From a virus, in the IMG/VR virus record IMGVR_UViG_3300037193_001959, positions 1 to 58,983 of that record: DNA of 58,983 bases. One strand, written 5' to 3'. Within the stretch, counting starts at the first letter, position 1. Each line of letters starts with the position of its first letter. Under the pieces are notes generated by a model. The model had not been told where the DNA came from, did no database searches, and saw nothing but the letters and a program-made list of their open reading frames with translations. Both the position numbers and the translations under genes were made by a program. This document shows positions 8,041 through 15,216 of the stretch, piece after piece.

Positions 8041-9383
8041 CCCAGCCACCTCACACGCGTCCGGCCGCCAAGGTCGAGCTGCGCCACCATGTACCGCATC
8101 GCGTCCATGGCGTGATCGTTGACCTTCAACGGTTCCTCCTTCAGATCGCCGCCGGCGTTGGGCTTCACGGCCCACACGTAGCCGACGATCTCGTCTTCGA
8201 GGCAGGTGGGCTTCTTCGCGTCCTCAAGTTCGCTGTCGCGCTCCATGAGCGCACCGCGCATCACGAACAGCCGGGGCCGGCCGTCGCCCGCCGCCTTCAG
8301 CCTCGACTGCACCGCCTGGATGCCGTCGCTGACGCCCTTGCGGGCCGCGGTGGTGCCCATGCCCAGGTGACGTTCGAGGGTGGCCCGGTCCTCCGCGTCG
8401 TGATCCACGATCACCGCGCGGGGCCGGGGCTCCGTCCATGTGCCGTTCGCGTCGGTGACCGCGGCGAGCATGTCCCGCGCGTGGTCCTCGACGAGCCGCT
8501 TCGTGCGGTAGATCTCCCGGTACAGGTACAGGCGGCCGTCCGGGTCCTCCGCCCACCACTGCGCCACGAACGGATTCGTATACCCGAAGTCCACGGTGAT
8601 CCACCGGGTCCAGCTCTGCGGCACGTCGAACGGGTCGACGAGGTGCACGGCCGGGTCCCAGCCCTCGTAGATGATGCCTTCCGCGGCCACCCACAGGCCG
8701 CGCCGCAGCCGCTGGTACCGGACCCCGGTCAGCGCGTCGAGCTTGCCGATGTACGAGGCGCCCACCTCGGTCAGCTCGCCGCCGGCGAAGAGGACGGGGT
8801 TGTCCTCGTGCCGCGAGTCGAGCAGAAGGGTGGCGCCGCGGTCGCAGCGTCGCTTCAGCCAGTGGTTCGGCACGTCGGGGTTGGTGTCGGCGATGATCTG
8901 CTGAAAGCTGACACGGCCGTTGCGGAGCCGGGTGGTGATCGCCTCCCAGTCCGTCTCGGTGAGTTCGATGGCCTCCTGCACGTACACGATGTCGTACTCG
9001 GACGACATGATCCGCGTGGCCTTGTCCATGCCGCCGACGCCGATGACGGATCCGTTGCTGTATCTGTAGCTGGCCGCTTCTTGCGGCGATCCGCCGTAGA
9101 ACTTGATGAGCCCGGCTTCGAGCGCCTCGGGAATCACGTGTTCGCGCCAGGTGACAAGGGCGGTGGAGCCGAGGGACGCCAACGTCTTGCGGACGATGAG
9201 GCCGCGCATCCGCGGGTTGGCCAGCGCGAGGAGGTGGAGACGCTCCAGACAGGCGCGGGACTTCCCGGTGCCGGCCGGCCCGGACAGCAGGACCTCGGGG
9301 TCGCGGGCGTGGAACAGGGTGCGGGCCGCGCCGAGGGGCTGGTACCGGTGCACGAGATCGCGGGGCGGGGCCGGGGCGGTCAC
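8037..9383 (-). CDS. terL: Terminase large subunit
   Basis: The product has 448 residues from a GTG start overlapping the small-subunit stop. The ATPase domain has Walker A GPAGTGKS (residues 35-42) and a Walker B-like YDIVYVQEAIE (about 130-140). The nuclease domain is RNase H-like, with acidic residues in WITVDFGYTNPF (Asp265) and VIVDHDAEDRATLERH. A late NDHAMDAMRY is typical of phage terminases. It translocates DNA into the prohead through the portal and cuts concatemers. The packaging type (cos or headful) cannot be read from this sequence. Confidence 0.94.
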   Translation of the reverse strand: MTAPAPPRDLVHRYQPLGAARTLFHARDPEVLLSGPAGTGKSRACLERLHLLALANPRMRGLIVRKTLASLGSTALVTWREHVIPEALEAGLIKFYGGSPQEAASYRYSNGSVIGVGGMDKATRIMSSEYDIVYVQEAIELTETDWEAITTRLRNGRVSFQQIIADTNPDVPNHWLKRRCDRGATLLLDSRHEDNPVLFAGGELTEVGASYIGKLDALTGVRYQRLRRGLWVAAEGIIYEGWDPAVHLVDPFDVPQSWTRWITVDFGYTNPFVAQWWAEDPDGRLYLYREIYRTKRLVEDHARDMLAAVTDANGTWTEPRPRAVIVDHDAEDRATLERHLGMGTTAARKGVSDGIQAVQSRLKAAGDGRPRLFVMRGALMERDSELEDAKKPTCLEDEIVGYVWAVKPNAGGDLKEEPLKVNDHAMDAMRYMVAQLDLGGRTRVRWLG

Positions 9384-9877
9384 TTCAGGGCCTCCGGGTC
9401 GACGCCGATGATCTCGTAGGTGACGCCGCCAGACAGGTTGATCTTCGTTTCGGCGTCGAGGCCGAGGAGCGCCGCCCGCCGGGCCTGGATCTTCAGCAGG
9501 CGGTCGACGGCCTGCAGTACAGGGCCGTCGTCGATGAGCGGCTCCCCGTCGTGGTCGATGACCTTGCCGTGGGAGACGGTGACGTGCCGGCGCTCCAGCA
9601 CCTCCATCACCGCCTCGTACATGGCGTCGAGGCGGCGCAGTTCAAGGTCTCGGACCGCTTGGGCCGGCTTCTCGGCGATGTCTCGGAGCGCGCGGCGTAC
9701 GGCCTGCCAGGCATTGCCCTTGTCGGTGCCGAGTTCGTCGGCGATCTGCTGGTAGCTGAGCCCTTCGGCGCGGAGTTCGGCGGCGCGGGCGTCGCGGCGT
9801 GCCATCTCGGGGGTGCGGACCCACTGCCCGGTGCTTTGGCTACGGGGGACGTTGTGGGGCTCGCCCTTCTTCGGCAT
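9380..9877 (-). CDS. terS: Terminase small subunit
   Basis: The product has 165 residues. ATG was chosen for the GGGAGG seven bases upstream and the MPKKGEPHNVP start. A helix-turn-helix lies near residues 40-65 (LRAEGLSYQQIADELGTDKGNAWQAV), suitable for binding the packaging site. An arginine-rich oligomerisation region follows. It overlaps the large subunit by GTGA. It is the first gene of the late operon and is preceded by the palindrome at 9892-9907. Confidence 0.85.
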   Translation of the reverse strand: MPKKGEPHNVPRSQSTGQWVRTPEMARRDARAAELRAEGLSYQQIADELGTDKGNAWQAVRRALRDIAEKPAQAVRDLELRRLDAMYEAVMEVLERRHVTVSHGKVIDHDGEPLIDDGPVLQAVDRLLKIQARRAALLGLDAETKINLSGGVTYEIIGVDPEALK

Positions 9878-9891
9878 GCGCGCACCTCCCT

Positions 9892-9907
9892 CTGACAACG
9901 TTGTCAG
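9892..9907. promoter_or_regulatory. Palindrome before the terminase genes
   Basis: CTGACAACGTTGTCAG is a perfect 16-bp dyad immediately upstream of the small-terminase ribosome binding site. An identical copy lies at 6207-6222 before the protease gene. A weak -10-like TATCCT (minus strand, about 9909-9914) would place it near the transcription start. It is a likely operator for late genes. Confidence 0.65.
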
Positions 9908-9956
9908 CAGGATAGCCGCCGCACCCCCTAGAACCCCGGGCCGCGGAGAAGACGCC

Positions 9957-10181
9957 TTACGGCGCCAGGCCCTCGTCTTCGAGGATCTGCGAGCCGAGGA
10001 GCGCCCCGTAATCCTCCTCCGTCAGGCCCTTGCAGTCGTCAGGCTTGCCCTTCACGCCCGGCGCCCGGTCCGCGAGGGCCTGCTTGCACTGCTCGACCTG
10101 TGCCTCGTAGCTCGGCTCTTCGTCGGAGCAGCCGGCGGCGAGCACGAGCACAGTGGCGGCGGTGGCGAGGATGGCGCGCAT
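9957..10181 (-). CDS. Small lipoprotein
   Basis: The product has 74 residues. ATG was chosen because it opens a lipoprotein signal: MRAILATAATVLVLAAGC, with lipobox LAAGC. The mature part is acidic (SDEEPSYEAQVEQC...) with two more Cys. It should be exported and lipid-anchored to the outer face of the cell membrane. Phage lipoproteins of this size can act in superinfection exclusion. Here that is only a possibility suggested by type, not by sequence identity. Confidence 0.75.
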   Translation of the reverse strand: MRAILATAATVLVLAAGCSDEEPSYEAQVEQCKQALADRAPGVKGKPDDCKGLTEEDYGALLGSQILEDEGLAP

Positions 10182-10347
10182 GGGTCCCCCCGGGAGGTGT
10201 GGGCGTCGCCGGGGAGCGTGCCGCGCGTACGGCCCGGCGGGTAGGGCCGAACGGTCCATGCCCGCCGGCGGCTGCGGGCGCTACGGTCGTGGGATCGGCC
10301 CCCTGTCAGTGGGGGGTTGGCGTCGCCGGTCTAGCTCACCGGCACGG

Positions 10348-10376
10348 GCGGCCGGTACCCGGCGGGTACCGGCCGC
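10348..10376 (-). terminator. Strong GC hairpin
   Basis: GCGGCCGGTACCC and GGGTACCGGCCGC form a perfect 13-bp stem with a 3-nt loop. It lies just past the stop of the 10385-10474 gene and probably ends the 13.1-10.4 kb transcript before the lipoprotein gene. The remaining 10182-10347 interval shows nothing else I recognise. Confidence 0.7.
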
Positions 10377-10384
10377 TACGCCTG

Positions 10385-10474
10385 TCAGTGGCCGCAGCCG
10401 GGCTTCGTCCACCAGCCGCACGTGGCGCAGTACTCCAGCCCGGCACGCGCAGCGGCGGCGACGAGGCGGATCAT
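10385..10474 (-). CDS. 29-residue protein with CATCGWW motif
   Basis: This very small gene starts with an ATG overlapping the preceding stop (ATGA) and ends at TGA. The product is MIRLVAAAARAGLEYC followed by ATCGWWTKPGCGH: a hydrophobic helix, then a Cys/His cluster that could bind metal. Translational coupling and the terminator directly after it support its being real. Function unknown. Confidence 0.6.
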   Translation of the reverse strand: MIRLVAAAARAGLEYCATCGWWTKPGCGH

Positions 10475-11178
10475 CGGTCGGTCACCTCCCCCCGCACGTC
10501 GGGGTCGAAGAGCGCGAGGGCGTCGTCGAGGTGCTCCTCGAAGCCGTCGTCGGTCGGCGCCGCGGCGACGGGGGATTCGTGCATGCTGAACGCAACCCCT
10601 CCCCCGATCGGCCGCGCCTCGAAGGTAGTTGGTGAGGTAGTTGCGGCCTGACCTGCGGAACTACCCCTGTCAGAAGGGGCTCCAAATCCGAGGGGAGGGG
10701 GCGACAGCACCGCCTCCAGATCAGCCCGATACACCCCCACCGACACCCGGCCCCCCACCTTGATGGAGTCGGCCACCCGCACCCCGAGCCGCTCCACCGC
10801 GGCGCGCAACTCGCTCACCCCCCACACAGCGAGGCGCTGCCGCGCATGGAGCGCGGCGAGGACGTCGGCGAGGAGCACGCCGTTGCGGCGGCCGATCGCG
10901 TCATCGAGGAGCGCGAGCAACTCGCCGTCGCCGATGCGCTGCCGCTCAAGGTCCCGGCCCGTACGCCACGCCGCGACGATCCACGCCGCGGCGGCCGGCC
11001 ACAGCAGACCCGGCGCCCGCTCGATGAGGGTGAACGTGAACCCGACGCCGACCAGCGTCCCCGCCACGCGGGCGGCAGCCGTACGCCACTCCCCGGCCGG
11101 TATCAGCCACGTCCAGCCGCGGCGGACCAAGGCGGCGGAGCCGTCGGCGAATCGGTGCAGGTGGCGGGCGCGCATCAC
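10471..11178 (-). CDS. Membrane-associated protein with winged-helix-like segment
   Basis: The product has 235 residues. A GTG start overlaps the upstream stop (GTGA). A hydrophobic stretch at about residues 35-70 (VAGTLVGVGFTFTLIERAPGLLWPAAAAWIVAAW) gives one or two membrane segments. The middle region (VWGVSELRAAVERLGVRV, then KVGGRVSVGVYRADLEAVL) looks like a small winged-helix module. The C-terminus is acidic and disordered. It is coupled to two polytopic membrane proteins. I see similar arrangements in Streptomyces plasmid and integrative-element modules; the function is unknown. Confidence 0.65.
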   Translation of the reverse strand: MMRARHLHRFADGSAALVRRGWTWLIPAGEWRTAAARVAGTLVGVGFTFTLIERAPGLLWPAAAAWIVAAWRTGRDLERQRIGDGELLALLDDAIGRRNGVLLADVLAALHARQRLAVWGVSELRAAVERLGVRVADSIKVGGRVSVGVYRADLEAVLSPPPLGFGAPSDRGSSAGQAATTSPTTFEARPIGGGVAFSMHESPVAAAPTDDGFEEHLDDALALFDPDVRGEVTDR

Positions 11179-11660
11179 ATGACCCCGGTGATCCAGTCGC
11201 CGCCGCCGTTCGCGACCGGCGCGAGGATGTCCGCTGCCCAGCCGGCGACGCCGTCGGCGAGTCCGAGGCTGATGCCGCAGAGGACGCCGAGGCCCATGTC
11301 TTTCTTCGGCAGCTTGCGGGAGAACTTCCAGGCCGCGGCCATGCCGACGGTGAGCAGGAGAACCATGGCGTGCCCGCCGTCGGACAGAGAGAGGCTGTAC
11401 CCGCGGGTGACCTCCGGCGTGTTGCCGTCGACCGCGTACTCCAGCCCGGCGTCACCGACAGCGTTCGACCCCCACAGGGCGACGCCGGCCGCTTCGCCGA
11501 GGAGCCCGCCGGTGGACAGGATGAGGAGGATGCCGTACATGCCGGAAGCGAGGAACGGCAGGAGGACGGGGAACCCGGGGCGTTCACGGTTCCACCACTG
11601 GACGCCACGCCAGACGAGGATCGCGAGGCCGACGGTCACGCCGCCGAGGGTGAGGTCCAC
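11175..11660 (-). CDS. Polytopic membrane protein
   Basis: The product has 161 residues from the GTG giving VDLTLGGVTVGLAILVW. Four hydrophobic segments are visible: the N-terminus, FPVLLPFLASGMYGILLIL, HAMVLLLTVGMAAAW and GVLCGISLGLADGVAG. It lies between the DUF2637-type protein and the membrane/winged-helix protein, with 4-bp spacing upstream and GTGA overlap downstream. It probably forms a membrane complex with them. No enzyme motif is visible. Confidence 0.65.
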   Translation of the reverse strand: MDLTLGGVTVGLAILVWRGVQWWNRERPGFPVLLPFLASGMYGILLILSTGGLLGEAAGVALWGSNAVGDAGLEYAVDGNTPEVTRGYSLSLSDGGHAMVLLLTVGMAAAWKFSRKLPKKDMGLGVLCGISLGLADGVAGWAADILAPVANGGGDWITGVM

Positions 11661-11664
11661 GCGG

Positions 11665-12591
11665 TCAGCCCGCCTTCCCGGTGATGCGGCGCAGCGTCCG
11701 CTCCACAGTCGTCGCGCGCACGTCCGGCCCGTGCACTCGCCGGACATAGGCGAGGACAGCGTCCGGCTCGGCGACCCCGGAGGACACGGCTGTCCGGACG
11801 GTGTCCGCGATGCTCAGGCCACCCGCGGGCAGGGGGCGGACATCGGCGTCCGGACGGCCGTCGAGGATTGTCCGGACGGTGTCCGGATCGGTGTCCACGC
11901 CGATCCGCGCGAGGTGCACGGTGATCGCCTCGGGCGTGGCTTCGGGGAGGGTCGCGGCGGCGGCGAGCACGGCGGCCCGTACGGTGCCGGTGGCGCGCTC
12001 CCCGGGCTCCGGTGCGTCATGGCGCCCCCGGTCGGCCTGCAGCGGGTCGAGCAGTTCCAGCCGTACGCCGACGGCGCGGCGCAGGGTGCGCCAGGACTCG
12101 CCGGGGTACATGAGCCAACCGACCGCAGGGATGTGCGGGAGGCGCTCGGCGATGAGACCGCGGGCAACGCGCTGCTCGTCGCGGACGTCACGGCGGTGCA
12201 GTTCGAACAGGGCCTCGACGGCGCAGGGGATCGAGGAGAGGCCGATCGCGGCCGTCGCGCCGCCGAGGTACTGGCCGTGGCCGTAGTTGATGACCGCCGA
12301 GACGCCGACGAACGCGAGCAGCCCGAGGCGCGCGAGGCCGGCGGGGGTACCGCGTTCGACGGCGCGGCGGGCGTACTGGGCGCAGAGGAGGCCGGCCGCA
12401 TCGAACATCAGCGACAGGCAGTAGGCGAGCGCCGGGTGCATGCCCCAGCGGATGAGTTGTCCGCTGATGGACCAGGCGGCGGCGCCGAGCATCATCGCGA
12501 GGACGATGAACCAGGCGGTGCGGGTGGCGCCGCCGAGGCGGCGGCCTTGTCCGGGCAGGGTGTCCGGAGGATGTCCGGCGTGTCCGGTCAT
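11665..12591 (-). CDS. DUF2637-type membrane protein with C-terminal DNA-binding-like region
   Basis: The product has 308 residues. Four membrane helices occupy about residues 22-135 (TAWFIVLAMMLGAAAWSISG and onward), as in DUF2637 proteins of Streptomyces and their mobile elements. The C-terminal half repeats a motif of the type PEAITVHLARIGVDTDPDTVRTIL and AVLAYVRRVHGPDVRATTVERTL. These look like two or three small helix-turn-helix units. A membrane-tethered DNA-binding protein fits, perhaps acting in DNA partition or transfer as in Spd proteins of plasmids; that role is inferred. Confidence 0.7.
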   Translation of the reverse strand: MTGHAGHPPDTLPGQGRRLGGATRTAWFIVLAMMLGAAAWSISGQLIRWGMHPALAYCLSLMFDAAGLLCAQYARRAVERGTPAGLARLGLLAFVGVSAVINYGHGQYLGGATAAIGLSSIPCAVEALFELHRRDVRDEQRVARGLIAERLPHIPAVGWLMYPGESWRTLRRAVGVRLELLDPLQADRGRHDAPEPGERATGTVRAAVLAAAATLPEATPEAITVHLARIGVDTDPDTVRTILDGRPDADVRPLPAGGLSIADTVRTAVSSGVAEPDAVLAYVRRVHGPDVRATTVERTLRRITGKAG

Positions 12592-12605
12592 TGTCCTTCC
12601 CGTGG

Positions 12606-12773
12606 TCAGGGTTGGTCGGTGGGTTGAGGGGTGTGGCGTGCGGCGGCCTCGCGGGCGTCGCGGGCGATCTGCTCCATGGGGGTGAGGTCGACGGTCCAGG
12701 GGCCGGTTTTGAGGTCAGCGATCTGGCGGGTGAGGCGGTCGGCGAGGTCCTGTTCGTCGTCGGCGCGGCTCAT
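12606..12773 (-). CDS. Small acidic protein
   Basis: The product has 55 residues, beginning MSRADDEQDLADRLTRQIAD. It looks like a single amphipathic helix followed by a short basic tail. ATG overlaps the upstream stop (ATGA) and the gene precedes the DUF2637-type gene by 14 bp. Function unknown. Confidence 0.6.
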   Translation of the reverse strand: MSRADDEQDLADRLTRQIADLKTGPWTVDLTPMEQIARDAREAAARHTPQPTDQP

Positions 12774-12922
12774 CGGCGCCTCCGTGCCGTCCACGCGGCG
12801 GCGGCGAGGGCGCCGGCGAAGAGAGCGGGCGCGGCATGGCCGGTGAGGACCGCAAGCGCGGCGAGGGCGGTGAAGCCCCAGCGGGCGAGCGGGGTGTCGA
12901 GCACCGGCTTGCGGCGGCTCAT
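12770..12922 (-). CDS. Small membrane protein
   Basis: The product has 50 residues. A basic start (MSRRKPVLDTPLARW) is followed by one hydrophobic segment (GFTALAALAVLTGHAAPALF and AGALAAAAW) and an Arg-rich end. It is translationally coupled to the next gene. It belongs to the membrane cluster at 10.4-13.1 kb; function unknown. Confidence 0.65.
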   Translation of the reverse strand: MSRRKPVLDTPLARWGFTALAALAVLTGHAAPALFAGALAAAAWTARRRR

Positions 12923-12980
12923 GGGTTCCTCGTTCCGTGTGGGTGGCCGGGCCCGCGGGGGTGTACGGGCCCGGCCGGCT

Positions 12981-13142
12981 TCATGGGCGCAGTCGCCGGC
13001 GGTGGCTGTTGAGGGCGCGGTGGTCGGTGGCCTCGGCGTAGTCGTCGGCGCAGCGCTGGGGGGTGGCGGGTTCGGCGAGGATGCGGTTGGTGCGCAGCGG
13101 TGTGGGGGTGCCGCTCCCTGGGGGGTGCTGGTTACGCTCCAT
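12981..13142 (-). CDS. Small hypothetical protein, first gene of the membrane cluster
   Basis: The product has 53 residues, beginning MERNQHPPGSG, with a Pro/Thr-rich front and a basic end (HRRRLRP). It is the first gene of the minus-strand cluster and starts about 110 bp from the palindromic operators at 13254-13297, which it shares with the divergent HTH gene. It is supported by position and start only. Confidence 0.5.
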   Translation of the reverse strand: MERNQHPPGSGTPTPLRTNRILAEPATPQRCADDYAEATDHRALNSHRRRLRP

Positions 13143-13253
13143 GCCGGGCCTGCTCTCGGGTGATCGGCGGGTGGGCTGCCCCCGGCCTGGAGTGGCGACT
13201 CGGCGGGCCGGGGGCGTTGTGATCGCGAGACCAGGAGTTCGGCCCGCGTCACT

Positions 13254-13297
13254 TCAACCCTAGGGTTGAGCCTGCATGGTTCGCAACCCTAGGGTTG
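13254..13297. promoter_or_regulatory. Two palindromic operators in a divergent promoter
   Basis: TCAACCCTAGGGTTGA (13254-13269) is a perfect 16-bp dyad. Its 14-bp core CAACCCTAGGGTTG recurs at 13284-13297, 29 bp away centre to centre. They lie between the minus-strand membrane cluster and the plus-strand HTH gene starting at 13337. They probably bind that HTH protein or another dimeric regulator. No other gene-free feature is evident in 13143-13253. Confidence 0.75.
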
Positions 13298-13336
13298 AGA
13301 TGGCCGGTCGCGCTCTCACACAGGAGGGAGCACCGG

Positions 13337-13666
13337 GTGACGAACGAGCCCGGGGAGGTAAGGCGACTCATGGAGGTCATCGAGGCGTTCGACGCCATCG
13401 AGGACGACGCGGCGTGCGCGTCTGAGGTGACGAAGGCTCTGGACGACTGGCCGGACTTTCACGCTCGGCTGCGTGAGATCCGGCAGCGTCGTGTCAATGC
13501 GCTGAAGGCGCAGGGCAAGACGTGGGAGGAGGTCGGGCAGCTCATCGGGGGCGTCAGTGGTTCGCGGGCGCAGCAGATCGGTGCGGGGATGCGGGGGGCG
13601 AAGCGGCCGAAGAAGAGCGAGCAGTCGGGCATGGCTGCGCCCCCGCCGGATTCAGCGGGGGCGTGA
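13337..13666 (+). CDS. Small HTH DNA-binding protein
   Basis: The product has 109 residues. GTG was chosen because GGAGGGAG lies six bases upstream. The N-terminal half is acidic and helical. A helix-turn-helix of the sigma-region-4 type follows (VNALKAQGKTWEEVGQLIGG, then GSRAQQIGAGMRG), with a basic tail. It is one of the few plus-strand genes. The palindromes directly upstream suggest autoregulation and control of the divergent membrane cluster. Confidence 0.7.
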   Translation: MTNEPGEVRRLMEVIEAFDAIEDDAACASEVTKALDDWPDFHARLREIRQRRVNALKAQGKTWEEVGQLIGGVSGSRAQQIGAGMRGAKRPKKSEQSGMAAPPPDSAGA

Positions 13667-13677
13667 CGCTGGGTGGG

Positions 13678-13881
13678 TTACCGCCCGGCCGTGCACCTGG
13701 CAGACACACGGCCGCCAAGGTAGCCGCCGATGATCTGCGTAGCGACGAGCGCGGCGCACCCCGCGGCAAGGCGTGGCCAGGTCAACTCGTCGCCGCCCGG
13801 CACGACGATCGCTGCCATCGCGGCGAGGCCGAGCACTCCGGGGATCAGCATCCCGAACACGATCAGCTTCGTGTACGTCAT
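13678..13881 (-). CDS. Small membrane protein with two hydrophobic segments
   Basis: The product has 67 residues, starting MTYTKLIVFGMLIPGVLGLA. A second segment is LAAGCAALVATQIIGGYLGG. An ATG nine bases further upstream (MGTMTYT) is an alternative start. It converges with the HTH gene ending at 13666 and is preceded by a terminator-like hairpin. Two-helix membrane proteins of this size can be holin-like, but it lies far from the lysis genes. Function unknown. Confidence 0.6.
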   Translation of the reverse strand: MTYTKLIVFGMLIPGVLGLAAMAAIVVPGGDELTWPRLAAGCAALVATQIIGGYLGGRVSARCTAGR

Positions 13882-13905
13882 GGTGCCCATCCTGTCGTTG
13901 ACGGG

Positions 13906-13942
13906 CGGGCCCGCTCCGGGGGGAGGATCCGGAGCGGGCCCG
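13906..13942 (-). terminator. Strong hairpin downstream of 13986-14180
   Basis: CGGGCCCGCTCCGG and CCGGAGCGGGCCCG form a perfect 14-bp stem with a 9-nt loop between two minus-strand genes. Confidence 0.65.
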
Positions 13943-13985
13943 CGGGGAAGGGGCCACCGCCGGGGAGGGGCGGCGGCCCGGTGGT

Positions 13986-14180
13986 CTACTCGGTGTCGTC
14001 GTTGCGGCAGTCCCAGCGGCGGTCGGCGAGGCCGACCTCGCGGGGCGTCGGCTCGTAGTGGACCCAGCACGGGTCGACGAGGTCCGGGCCGCCCTCGGTG
14101 ATCACGCACCCGCAGGGCTTCTCCACGATGCGCAGGGTCGGGGTGTCGGGCTGTTCGAAGGTGGCGAGTACGGCGGTCAT
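13986..14180 (-). CDS. Small protein with CGC motif
   Basis: The product has 64 residues, containing VEKPCGCVI and DPCWVHYEP and ending in an acidic tail. The Cys residues could bind metal. It has its own flanking hairpins, so it may be a separate small transcript. Function unknown. Confidence 0.6.
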   Translation of the reverse strand: MTAVLATFEQPDTPTLRIVEKPCGCVITEGGPDLVDPCWVHYEPTPREVGLADRRWDCRNDDTE

Positions 14181-14253
14181 GTGGTGTCTCCTTCAGGCGC
14201 CGGGCGCCTCCGTGTGGCCTGCCTCGTCAGGGCGGGTTGGCCGGGTCCCGCCG

Positions 14254-14269
14254 ACGCCCCGAAGGGCGT
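14254..14269 (-). terminator. ACGCCC-CGAA-GGGCGT hairpin
   Basis: A 6-bp perfect stem with a stable tetraloop lies just past the stop of the 14288-14503 gene on the minus strand. Short flanking pairings (GCCGA / TTCGGC) extend it. Confidence 0.5.
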
Positions 14270-14287
14270 TTCGGCTGCCTGCTTGAG

Positions 14288-14503
14288 TCAGAGGGGGATC
14301 GTCCACACCCCCGGCTCGATCTGCGTCGGCTCGCCCGCGGGGACGGCCAGGCCCCACCGCGGCAGCACATCGGCGATGACGTCCGCGGGTGTCGCGTCGC
14401 GCAGCGGGGTCATGGTGGCGCGGCTGCGGATGATGTTGCCGTACTGGTCGAGTACGTCGATGTCGTAGTAGCCGTATCCGGCGCGGACTCTCGCGGTGTA
14501 CAT
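14288..14503 (-). CDS. Small hypothetical protein
   Basis: The product has 71 residues, beginning MYTARVRAGYGYYDIDVLDQ, with YGNIIRSRATM and PRWGLAVPAG further on. It looks like a small beta-rich soluble domain. It lies downstream of the SWIM-type protein in the same direction. Function unknown. Confidence 0.6.
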   Translation of the reverse strand: MYTARVRAGYGYYDIDVLDQYGNIIRSRATMTPLRDATPADVIADVLPRWGLAVPAGEPTQIEPGVWTIPL

Positions 14504-14546
14504 GAGGATCGATTCCGTTCGTCGGGTGGCAGTCGATGCGGGGGTG

Positions 14547-14888
14547 TCAGGCGGCGAGCAGCAAGCGCGCGGCGAGTTGGTGGTAGCAGCGCCTGGCCTT
14601 GAGCCCGGCGGGGCAGGTGCAGGCGGTGGGGGCGGTGCGGTAGGTCTCGCTGCCGTCGGAGCTGACGGCGATGAAGACGACGGAGCGCAGGTGCACGATG
14701 GCGGCGTCGGCGATGAGTTCGCGGGCGTTGGTGATCTGGTGGGGCTGGTAGTCGGTGAGGTCGGCGGCGGCGCGGCGGATGCGTCGGGCGCAGCGGGGGC
14801 CATAGCCGGCGGCGATGGAGGCGGGGGTGCGGAGCGTACGGCCGCAGCGGAGGCAGTGTGCCTGCTGGGTGTTGGCCGTGTGCTCCAT
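14547..14888 (-). CDS. Zinc-binding protein with DUF6011-like and SWIM-like motifs
   Basis: The product has 113 residues. The N-terminus has HCLRCGRTL...YGPRCARRI, a four-Cys ribbon like that of DUF6011 proteins. The C-terminus has a CTCPAG...RCYHQLAARLL motif matching the CxC...CxH pattern of SWIM zinc fingers, which bind DNA or protein. It is read from the promoter at 14924-14953, divergent from the small HTH gene at 15001, so it is probably regulated with it. Confidence 0.75.
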   Translation of the reverse strand: MEHTANTQQAHCLRCGRTLRTPASIAAGYGPRCARRIRRAAADLTDYQPHQITNARELIADAAIVHLRSVVFIAVSSDGSETYRTAPTACTCPAGLKARRCYHQLAARLLLAA

Positions 14889-14923
14889 GTCCGCCCCTCC
14901 CCTCGCCTTCTTGGTATGCCTAC

Positions 14924-14953
14924 ACAGTAGGCCAATCGACTTCACTATGTCAA
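14924..14953 (-). promoter_or_regulatory. Promoter for the SWIM-type gene, with conserved core shared with 45 kb
   Basis: On the minus strand, TTGACA (14953-14948) and TACTGT (14929-14924) are separated by 18 bp. The spacer carries AAGTC, one base, then ATTGGCC, at the same distance from TTGACA as in the promoter at 45026-45054. On the plus strand, CATACT (14989-14994) lies six bases before the ATG at 15001, suggesting a leaderless divergent transcript. Related short motifs (TAGGCC, TAGGCA, TGGCATA) recur between 14914 and 14992. Confidence 0.75.
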
Positions 14954-15000
14954 CAGAGTTGGCGTAGCGAGTAGGCACACGGCAGTGGCATACTGAGTTC

Positions 15001-15216
15001 ATGGACGATGACCAGCGGCTAGCCGAGATCGCCCGGCTCAGGAAGCGCATGGCGGACGACCGCGCCCGCACGCTGAAGCTGATCCACGACGTGTTCCCCG
15101 AGAACCGCGGCGAGCCCAAGGTGCGCGGCCGGCTCACCGCGGTGGTCGACGCCTCCGGGTTCACGCGCGAGTACGTCGCCCGCATCCGCGACGGCAAGGG
15201 ACCGAAGGACGCCTGA
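15001..15216 (+). CDS. Small HTH protein, copy 1 of a duplicated divergent module
   Basis: The product has 71 residues. It has a charged helical N-terminus and a C-terminal unit LTAVVDASGFTREYVARIRDG. This unit resembles AEVARITGWTREQIRLIKKA at the end of the protein encoded at 45090. Both are short DNA-binding-like proteins transcribed away from the same conserved promoter core. It is followed directly by the endonuclease VII-like gene, sharing one base (15216). It is probably a local repressor of the divergent pair. Confidence 0.65.
   Translation: MDDDQRLAEIARLRKRMADDRARTLKLIHDVFPENRGEPKVRGRLTAVVDASGFTREYVARIRDGKGPKDA

Noticed and set aside
10846-12627. 593-codon plus-strand frame opposite the membrane cluster
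   Set aside because: It is antisense to several coupled membrane-protein genes with real hydrophobic segments. Its own product is Arg/Pro/Gly-rich without structure.
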